Assembly: GCA_016932895.1 (NCBI GenBank)
Contig: JAFGCA010000832.1
Coordinates: 1-12,233, forward strand
DNA from: Sedimentisphaerales bacterium
GTDB taxonomy: Bacteria > Planctomycetota > Phycisphaerae > Sedimentisphaerales > SG8-4
Reading direction: 5' to 3'
Length of the DNA stretch: 12,233 nucleotides
Positions 6,563 through 12,233 of the stretch are shown one piece after another. The translations under genes and the position numbers were made by a program. Below the pieces are notes generated by a model. It ran no database searches and was not told the origin of the DNA. It worked only from the letters and a program-made list of their open reading frames with translations. The stretch's first letter is position 1, and every line of letters starts with the position of its first letter.

Positions 6563-8377
6563 TCAGACGTCCTCCATGCGCCGAAGCTGAATGGCCTTGA
6601 TATCACCGGCCTGCCGGCCAGGGATTTCCAGCGTCCGCAGCACGAGACGCGCTTCCCCGCGGCCCAGTTCGACCGCCCCCAGCGTCAGCGGCGCCCAGAT
6701 CTTCTCGTAGACCTCGCCCCGAGGCACCCGGTCCGGACTGGGAATCGGCCTGGGATCATGGGCCTTTTCGACCGTCCCGGCGAGATGGCGGCCGCCAATT
6801 TCCACGCGCAGTTTCGCGCCCACGTTCTCGGCGGCACAGACGTACATCAGCGTCACCTCGAACCGTCCCGGCTCGACGATCTTCACGGGCCACCACGCAT
6901 AGGCCTTTGTATCGGTCCAGTTCGTGATCCAGTCGTTGGCCCAGCCGGAACGACCTTTGTAGCTGATCCCCTTTTGCGAGCCGGGTTCCAGGAAGGCTTC
7001 GTGCCCGGGCAGCGTAACGAGCGGCCAACCACGATGGCCCACCTCGGTCGCGATGGGGTCAAAGCCCGCTTTCGTTACGTCCTTCGCCATCGTCTCAAAC
7101 GCCCGGCGCAGCTTCGCCAGGACCTCGGGCGACTTCTGCGCGACGTTGACGCGCTGCCCGGGGTCCTCGACCATGTCATAGAGCTGCCAGTCCTTCCGTG
7201 CTTTGACCGCCCGCCAGCGCTGGCTGCGCACCGAGCCCCGAACGCTCGACAGATCGCCCCCGGGCGAACGGAAAGTAAACAGCATCCGGTCGGGCCACTT
7301 CTGCGCATTTCCCGTCATCAGCGGAGCCAGGCTCTTTCCGTCCAAAGGTAAAGTCTTGGGCGCGCGCAGGCCGCATAGCTCCACGATCGTCGGAAATATA
7401 TCGATATGGGCCGCAATCTGACTGACCGTGACGCCCGGCTTTACGTGTCCCGGCCAGCGAACGAACAGCGGCACGCGCACACCGCCCTCGTCCACGCTGC
7501 CCTTGCGGCCCTTCATCTCGCCGTTGAACCGGTTCGAGTTGGGGCCGTTGTCGGTAAGAAAAAGCACAATGGTGTTGTCACGCAGCCCCAGTTCGTCAAG
7601 ACGGCGCAGCAGCCGGCCAACGTTGTCGTCGAGGTTCTCGCACATGCCGTAGATGCAGGCCAGCTTGTCGTCGAGCCCGCGGGCCTTGTACTTGTCGAAA
7701 TACCGGTCCGGGACCTGGAACGGGCCGTGCGGAGCGTTGTAGGGCACGTAACAGAAGAAGGGCCGGCTCCGGTTCTTCTCGATGAACGCCAGCGCCGCGT
7801 CCGTGAGCACGTCAGTGATGAATCCGCTGGTCTTGACCGGAGTGCCGTTGTGTTCCAGCGTCGTGTCGAAATAGTTGTTCCAGTGTCCGGCGCAGAAGCC
7901 GAGGAACTCCTCGAAACCCTGACCGTTGGGATGGTGCGGGTAGTGAGCTCCGTTGTGCCACTTGCCGAAGCAGCCGGTCGCGTATCCCGCCTGTTTCAGA
8001 GCATCGGCCAACGTCACTTCCTCGCTGCGCATCGTTTCATAGGCGCGGGTGACACCGTGGGTGCCGGTGCGCAGATGATAGCGTCCCGTCAAGAGGCTGG
8101 CTCTCGTCGGGGCGCAAACGGGACTGACGAAGAACCGGTCGAATCGAACCCCCTGGCCGGCCAGGCGATCCAGAAGGGGCGTATCGATTTTGTCGTTACC
8201 GTGCGAGCGGATATCGCCCCAGCCCTGATCGTCAGTCATGATCAGCAGGACGTTCGGCGGCCTGCGCCGCGCGGCAGCCGCCACCGCCAGGCTATCCGGG
8301 AGCCCCCCACTCAAAGTCCCGGCCGCCGCCGTCAGGCCAAGCGTCCGGAGAAAGGCTCTTCTGCTCTGCGTCCTCAT
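6563..8377 (-). CDS. Sulfatase B, Tat-exported, formylglycine type (family S1)
   Basis: A 604-aa sulfatase that would hydrolyse sulfate esters on glycans outside the cytoplasm. The N-terminus SRRAFLRTLG (5-14) followed by an Ala/Gly-rich stretch is a Tat signal. The signature CAPTRASLLTGR starts at Cys88, the residue converted to formylglycine. Metal ligands are seen as TDDQ (Asp49, Asp50) and TDNGP; KWH in FGKWHNG and the His in APHGP complete the S1 active site. After the catalytic part (to about 460), a beta-rich C-terminal module follows (AWWPVKIVEPGRFEVTLMY, about 500-604), matched by one in sulfatase A. The start is fixed by AAAGGAGGAG, which begins in the stop codon of sulfatase A 13 bases upstream, so the two are probably translationally coupled. 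FGKWHNG has Asn where sulfatase A has Leu (FGKWHLG), so the substrate may differ. The sulfated substrate cannot be named from the sequence. Confidence 0.93.
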   Translation of the reverse strand: MRTQSRRAFLRTLGLTAAAGTLSGGLPDSLAVAAAARRRPPNVLLIMTDDQGWGDIRSHGNDKIDTPLLDRLAGQGVRFDRFFVSPVCAPTRASLLTGRYHLRTGTHGVTRAYETMRSEEVTLADALKQAGYATGCFGKWHNGAHYPHHPNGQGFEEFLGFCAGHWNNYFDTTLEHNGTPVKTSGFITDVLTDAALAFIEKNRSRPFFCYVPYNAPHGPFQVPDRYFDKYKARGLDDKLACIYGMCENLDDNVGRLLRRLDELGLRDNTIVLFLTDNGPNSNRFNGEMKGRKGSVDEGGVRVPLFVRWPGHVKPGVTVSQIAAHIDIFPTIVELCGLRAPKTLPLDGKSLAPLMTGNAQKWPDRMLFTFRSPGGDLSSVRGSVRSQRWRAVKARKDWQLYDMVEDPGQRVNVAQKSPEVLAKLRRAFETMAKDVTKAGFDPIATEVGHRGWPLVTLPGHEAFLEPGSQKGISYKGRSGWANDWITNWTDTKAYAWWPVKIVEPGRFEVTLMYVCAAENVGAKLRVEIGGRHLAGTVEKAHDPRPIPSPDRVPRGEVYEKIWAPLTLGAVELGRGEARLVLRTLEIPGRQAGDIKAIQLRRMEDV

Positions 8378-8390
8378 ACCGGCTCCTCCT

Positions 8391-10157
8391 TTACGACACG
8401 CGTTTCACGTAGGCAAAATAGGCCCCGCGCGAGGTCCCGTCGTCGGCCGTGAACCAGGTCCGCAAGGTGGTCTTACCGGCCGGCAGGGAGACCTTGAACG
8501 TCACCTTCTTCGCCTGCGCCTCGATGGGTTTGCTGACGTCCACATCCGCAATCTGGAGCCTGGCCTGCTGCGCCCGGATCGCCTTGCCCTTCGGAATGGC
8601 CGCATTGATCGGCGCATCGATCTCCATCGGCCAGCGACGCAACGAAAACTCATACTCGCCCGCGCGCGCGACGTCCACGGCCCAGAAACCGTTCGCTTTC
8701 AGACCGTTGCGGATATGTCCCTGGGCCCAGGGCACGGCCCCGCCCCCGTGCCAGTCGTGACAGGTCAGCCGCGTGGGATTCTCCTCGTCCGAGCCGAGCA
8801 CGATTTCGCAGCACTCGTCGAAACGCTGCGAGACGCTCTCCCACCATTTCTCGTAGGCCTGACGCAGCTTTCGCACCACGTCGGGATACTCGGCGGCCAC
8901 ATCGCTGGTCTGGCCCGGATCGCGGGGAAGGTCGTACAACTCCTTGCCGTTGACCAGCCGCCAGCGGTCGGTCATGACGGCGCTCTTGCGCCATTTCTCG
9001 GGGTGCTCGATGCGCTGCGAATCCGTCACGAGGATGCGGTCGGGCCAATTCGCGTCATCGCCCTTGAGCAGCGGCGTAATGCTCGTCCCGTCGAACGTCA
9101 CGCCCGACGGTCCCTGCAGGTCGCACAGGTCGATCAGCGTCGGCAGCAGATCGATGTGGGCCGTGAGACGGTTCACGTTCCGGCCGCCCCCCAGGCCCCC
9201 TGCCGGCCAGCGGACGAAACACGGGACGCGGTGCCCGCCCTCGTATTCGCTGCCCTTGGTCCCGCGCATGCCCGAGTTGAAGCCCTTGCCGCCGCGGAAG
9301 CCGGCGGCCGTCCCGTTGTCGGTCATGAAAACGAGAATCGTGTTCTCTTCCAGACCGAGCGACTTGAGCTTGCCCAGGAGACGGCCCATGTTCTCGTCGA
9401 TATTGGTGATCATGCCGTAGAAGTTGGCGTTCGGCACGTCTTTGTCTTTGTACAGATCGCTGTATTTCTCCGCGACGTTATAGGGGCCGTGCGGCGCATT
9501 GGTCGTCAGATACGCGAAGAACGGACGGTTGCGGTTGGCCTCGATAAAACGCAGCGCCCCGTCAAACCAGATGTCCGTACAATAGCCGGTGTGCTTCTCG
9601 GGCGTGCCGTTGTGCCAGTAGGTATCGTCGAAGTAGTCGTTGCCCCAGAAGTCGGGGGTTTGGCCGACGCCCCCGCCGCCGTGGATCAGGACCTCGTGGA
9701 AGCCGCGATGCTGCGGGCGGAACGGGAAATTGTCGCCCAGATGCCATTTGCCGAAAATGCCGGTTCGGTAGCCGCCGGCGCCGAAGACGTCCGCCATCGT
9801 CACTTCATCCCTGCGCAGCAGGGAGCGTCCCATGATGGTGTGCCACACGCCGGTCCGGTTGCAGTAATGTCCGGTCATCAGGCCCGCTCGCGTGGGCGCA
9901 CAGGTCGGCCCCACGTGGAAATCGGTCAGCCGGACACTCTGGGTATACAGTGCGTCGAGGTTGGGGGTGCGAATGATTTCGTTGCCGTGACATCCAAGAT
10001 CGCCGTACCCCTGGTCGTCCGTGATTACCAGGATGACATTGGGCGACTTGCGAGCTGCCCGTCGACCGGCTTTGGCCGGTTCGGCCCCCAAGGGATTCGC
10101 AATCGCCCCTGCCGCTGCTATGCCAAGTGCCCTGAGGAACTCTCTTCTGCTTTGCAT
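8391..10157 (-). CDS. Sulfatase A, Tat-exported, formylglycine type (family S1)
   Basis: A 588-aa formylglycine sulfatase paralogous to the next gene. The ATG at 10157 is chosen because the Tat signal QSRREFLRALG starts at residue 2 and GGAAAGGA lies just upstream; a TTG at 10208 overlapping the previous stop would put 17 unneeded residues before it. Active-site parts are complete: TDDQGYGDLG (Asp47, Asp48), CAPTRAGLMTG with Cys86 as formylglycine precursor, FGKWHLG, APHGP, FMTDNG and GTKGSEYEGGHRVP. A C-terminal beta-rich module (about 480-588, with GFWAVDVARAGEYEFSL and LPAGKTTLRTWF) resembles that of sulfatase B, suggesting an old tandem duplication. The gene lies 47 bases after the M16 gene and 13 bases before sulfatase B. 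Class is sure; the substrate is unknown, and the maturase (FGE or the radical-SAM type) is not in the window. Confidence 0.94.
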   Translation of the reverse strand: MQSRREFLRALGIAAAGAIANPLGAEPAKAGRRAARKSPNVILVITDDQGYGDLGCHGNEIIRTPNLDALYTQSVRLTDFHVGPTCAPTRAGLMTGHYCNRTGVWHTIMGRSLLRRDEVTMADVFGAGGYRTGIFGKWHLGDNFPFRPQHRGFHEVLIHGGGGVGQTPDFWGNDYFDDTYWHNGTPEKHTGYCTDIWFDGALRFIEANRNRPFFAYLTTNAPHGPYNVAEKYSDLYKDKDVPNANFYGMITNIDENMGRLLGKLKSLGLEENTILVFMTDNGTAAGFRGGKGFNSGMRGTKGSEYEGGHRVPCFVRWPAGGLGGGRNVNRLTAHIDLLPTLIDLCDLQGPSGVTFDGTSITPLLKGDDANWPDRILVTDSQRIEHPEKWRKSAVMTDRWRLVNGKELYDLPRDPGQTSDVAAEYPDVVRKLRQAYEKWWESVSQRFDECCEIVLGSDEENPTRLTCHDWHGGGAVPWAQGHIRNGLKANGFWAVDVARAGEYEFSLRRWPMEIDAPINAAIPKGKAIRAQQARLQIADVDVSKPIEAQAKKVTFKVSLPAGKTTLRTWFTADDGTSRGAYFAYVKRVS

Positions 10158-10204
10158 GGCCTTCCTTTCCGCACGTTTGTCCCGGCCCGAAGCCCGCCGC
10201 AGGT

Positions 10205-11440
10205 TCAATCGGCCGGGCCGGGCGTCAGTGAATATTGCGTGAAGCTGCCCAGATCCAGCTCGCGCACCAGGGAATTGACCTCCTCGATCCGAACGCTCTT
10301 GATCGCCTCGACGTCCTCCTCGATCGAGCGGTACTTGCCCAGATACATCCAGTTGAAACCCAGATCGACCAGGCGTCCCATCGGCAGCTCGTTCTTGATG
10401 ACCAGCGCGCTGAGGACCTTGTTCCTGGCCATGGTCAGCTCCTCGGCGGTGATCCCGTCGCGGGCCAGATCGGCAAAAACGGTGTCCACGATGCCCATCA
10501 CGCGCGGGAAATTCTCCGCACCGCAGCAGATATAGCTGTAGAACAGCCCGGTCCCGTCCATCGCGCCGAAGTGCAGCGAGGCCGCCTCGGTGAGGGCCTT
10601 GTCCACGAGTTCCCAGTAGAAGCGCGACCCATGATCGTCGCCGACGACCACGCCCAGCAACGAGGCGGCGAAGCGCCGCGGGTCCTGCGCCGAGACACCG
10701 TTATGCATCAAACAGATGTGCTGGCGCTTCAGATTCGGCTTGGCCGCCTGCTCTTTCTGCTTGGTGCCCTCGCAATGGGTCAGCGTCCGCTCGGCCGTCT
10801 GCGCCGGCCAGGAACCGGCCGCCGCCTCGACCGCCCCGCAAAAGCGATCCCAGTCGAAGTTGCCCGTGCAGGCGACGACCATATTGTTCGGCGCGTACCG
10901 CCGGGCGAAATACGCGCGCATCTGTTCGGCCGACAACGCATCGATGCTCTCGACGGTCCCGAGAACGCTGTACCCGCACGGGTGCGTCCCGAAGTGCAGC
11001 GCCCGGCAGCGGTCGATCACGTCGAAGGAAGGCGCGTCCTGGTACATCGCGATCTCTTCCTTGATGACGTTCTTCTCGATATTGAAGTCGTCGTCGCGCA
11101 GCGCCGGTCTCATCAACTCGGACCACAGCTCGGTAATTGGCTCCAGGTATTCCGGCAGAACCGCCGCGTAGAAGACCGTGTTCTCCTCGCTGGTGAACGC
11201 GTTGAACTGCGCCCCCCGGCTGTCGAACGCTTCGTTAACCTCCAGGGCGCTGAGCCTGTCAGTGCCCTTGAACAGCATGTGTTCCAGGAAGTGAGACACG
11301 CCGTTGATCTCGGTCCTCTCGTCCCGGGCGCCCGTGCGGACAAAGAAACCCACCGCCGCCGACATGGCCTCCGGATTGAGCTCACCAATTAGAACGAGAC
11401 CGTTCGATAACGTCTTTTGCCTGAACTGCATAAGCCTCAC
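10205..11440 (-). CDS. M16 peptidase, zinc-binding subunit
   Basis: A 411-aa metallopeptidase of the M16 (pitrilysin/insulinase) family, in the M16B size range. The inverted zinc motif HFLEH is at 50-54 and the third ligand lies in NVIKEEI (Glu128/Glu129), so the catalytic site is intact. The second half (about 175-405) is the inactive M16_C-type repeat; at the place where substrate-binding Arg and Tyr normally sit seven residues apart, Val279 and Ala286 stand instead. It therefore probably needs a partner. The partner is likely the product of the gene just upstream, whose TGA overlaps this GTG start by 4 bases (GTGA), a sign of coupled translation. An ATG three codons later (11431) is an equally possible start. 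No signal peptide is seen, so it is probably cytoplasmic unless secreted by an unusual route. The role of a peptidase before sulfatases is not evident. Confidence 0.92.
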   Translation of the reverse strand: MRLMQFRQKTLSNGLVLIGELNPEAMSAAVGFFVRTGARDERTEINGVSHFLEHMLFKGTDRLSALEVNEAFDSRGAQFNAFTSEENTVFYAAVLPEYLEPITELWSELMRPALRDDDFNIEKNVIKEEIAMYQDAPSFDVIDRCRALHFGTHPCGYSVLGTVESIDALSAEQMRAYFARRYAPNNMVVACTGNFDWDRFCGAVEAAAGSWPAQTAERTLTHCEGTKQKEQAAKPNLKRQHICLMHNGVSAQDPRRFAASLLGVVVGDDHGSRFYWELVDKALTEAASLHFGAMDGTGLFYSYICCGAENFPRVMGIVDTVFADLARDGITAEELTMARNKVLSALVIKNELPMGRLVDLGFNWMYLGKYRSIEEDVEAIKSVRIEEVNSLVRELDLGSFTQYSLTPGPAD

Positions 11441-12233
11441 TCGACACGGACTTCCCTCGGGCCGATCGTGACGACCGTGAAGTCCTGGAAGGGGTTCTCT
11501 TTCAAAAAGGTCAGCACGGAATCAACCGTGGTGGCCTCGATTCGCTGTTTGATCTCGTCGAGACTGCGGACCCGGCCCAGCATGTAGCAATCGCCGCCCA
11601 TCGAGCTGACGCGGTTGCCGGACGACTCGCTCTGCATAACCAGCGAGGACTTGAGTCCGACCTTGGCCCGGTCGAGCTCGGCCTCGCTGATGCCCTCGGC
11701 GAGACGGTGGAATTCGCTCACGATCACATCCAGTGTCTCCTGGGCCTTCTCCGGCGTGGTGCCCGCGTAACACATGATGCCGGCGGCGTCCTTGAGCGAA
11801 TGGTACCGCGCCCCGATGGCATAGCAGAGGCCGCGTTTCTCCCTGACCTCAGTAAAGAGTCGCGCGCTCATGCCGCCGGAGAGGATCGATACCGCCACCC
11901 GCGCGTCATAGTAAGCCTCGTCGGTGAACCGGGAGGTGTCCGTCATCAGCCCGATATGAACCTGCGCGCCCTCGTTGGGGACATGTGTGTATTTGCCATG
12001 GCGCGGATGCAACTCAGGCGTCTGCGACGGCGCCGTTTCACAACCTGCGAACCCGCCCTCGAGCAACCGGCAGACGGCTTCGAAATCGTATTTGCCCGCC
12101 ACGGAGAAAATCGTCCGGCCCGCATCGAAGCGGCTGCGGACAATCTCGCGCATCGCCCCGGACGCCAGGTTCTTCAGTTCGTCGATCTCACCGACGGTGC
12201 TGCGGCCCAGGGGATCGGGATAGAAGCGCCGGC
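11437..12233 (-). CDS. M16 peptidase partner subunit (Arg/Tyr subunit), 5' partial
   Basis: The frame is open to the right edge, so the N-terminus is missing; about 265 residues are visible. The visible start RRFYPDPLGRSTVGEIDEL matches the end of the first M16 repeat, and the rest is the second repeat. It carries GGMSARLFTEVREKRGLCY, in which Arg and Tyr seven residues apart (bases 11844-11821) form the substrate C-terminus-binding pair known from M16 enzymes. This complements the downstream gene, which has the zinc motif but lacks the pair. In known two-subunit M16B peptidases the Arg/Tyr subunit lacks HXXEH; here that region lies outside the window, so it may instead be a full enzyme. The internal ATG at 12153 is not the start, since family sequence continues upstream. 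It is the first visible gene of the leftward operon; its promoter is outside the window. Confidence 0.9.
   Translation of the reverse strand, partial: RRFYPDPLGRSTVGEIDELKNLASGAMREIVRSRFDAGRTIFSVAGKYDFEAVCRLLEGGFAGCETAPSQTPELHPRHGKYTHVPNEGAQVHIGLMTDTSRFTDEAYYDARVAVSILSGGMSARLFTEVREKRGLCYAIGARYHSLKDAAGIMCYAGTTPEKAQETLDVIVSEFHRLAEGISEAELDRAKVGLKSSLVMQSESSGNRVSSMGGDCYMLGRVRSLDEIKQRIEATTVDSVLTFLKENPFQDFTVVTIGPREVRVE

Noticed and set aside
10158..10208. TTG at 10208 as the start of sulfatase A
   Set aside because: It would place 17 charged residues before the Tat motif; the ATG at 10157 gives a normal Tat signal and has a ribosome site.
8238..10535. A 765-codon open frame on the + strand opposite both sulfatases
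   Set aside because: The opposite strand encodes complete sulfatases with all catalytic motifs. The + frame has no recognisable domain, and long antisense frames are expected in GC-rich codon-biased genes.
10235..11392. A 385-codon + strand frame opposite the M16 gene
   Set aside because: It mirrors a clear M16 peptidase; composition is rich in Arg, Gln, Val and His as typical of antisense translation, with no motif.
1..12233. CRISPR array, insertion sequence or phage genes
   Set aside because: No regularly spaced repeats, transposase or phage-type protein was found on either strand.

Overview
This GC-rich window looks like a chromosomal piece of a Planctomycetota bacterium, most likely of the Phycisphaerae/Sedimentisphaerales kind. 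This is an inference from gene content: tandem Tat-exported sulfatases, a dockerin-like C-terminus on a non-cellulosomal protein, and a LamG protein ending in the VPVPGA-type variant of the PEP-CTERM sorting signal. No ribosomal or other marker gene is present to fix the taxonomy.

Left part (1-2634). The window opens inside a glycoside hydrolase family 38 (alpha-mannosidase-like) gene on the + strand. It ends convergently, with a short overlap, against a small AraC-type regulator on the - strand. The regulator lies 60 bases behind a tRNA-Ser(GCU) gene on the same strand.

Middle (2635-4124). A 468-base gene-free stretch holds a probable tRNA promoter on the - strand. On the + strand it holds a near-consensus sigma-70 promoter (TTGACA-17-TAGAAT), followed by a leader of about 218 bases with three strong hairpins packed into about 105 bases. 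The leader runs into a LamG/PEP-CTERM surface protein. Behind that gene, before the convergent DUF362 gene, is a cluster of inverted and direct short repeats.

Right part (4125-12233). Six genes all lie on the - strand, so transcription runs from the right edge leftwards: M16 peptidase subunit (partial), M16 zinc-binding subunit, sulfatase A, sulfatase B, a 153-aa basic protein of unknown function, and a DUF362 protein with three membrane helices and a dockerin-like tail. Gaps are -4, 47, 13, 89 and 54 bases, so the first four look like one operon. The last two may be read through or have their own promoter at 6502-6530.

Genes working together: the two M16 genes appear to be a split peptidase, with the zinc motif on one polypeptide and the substrate-binding Arg/Tyr pair on the other. 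The sulfatases and the mannosidase-like enzyme fit breakdown of sulfated, mannose-containing glycans. The mannosidase is on the opposite strand and far away, so that link is only suggestive. The most unusual non-coding items are the structured leader at 2885-3102 and the repeat cluster at 3953-4048.
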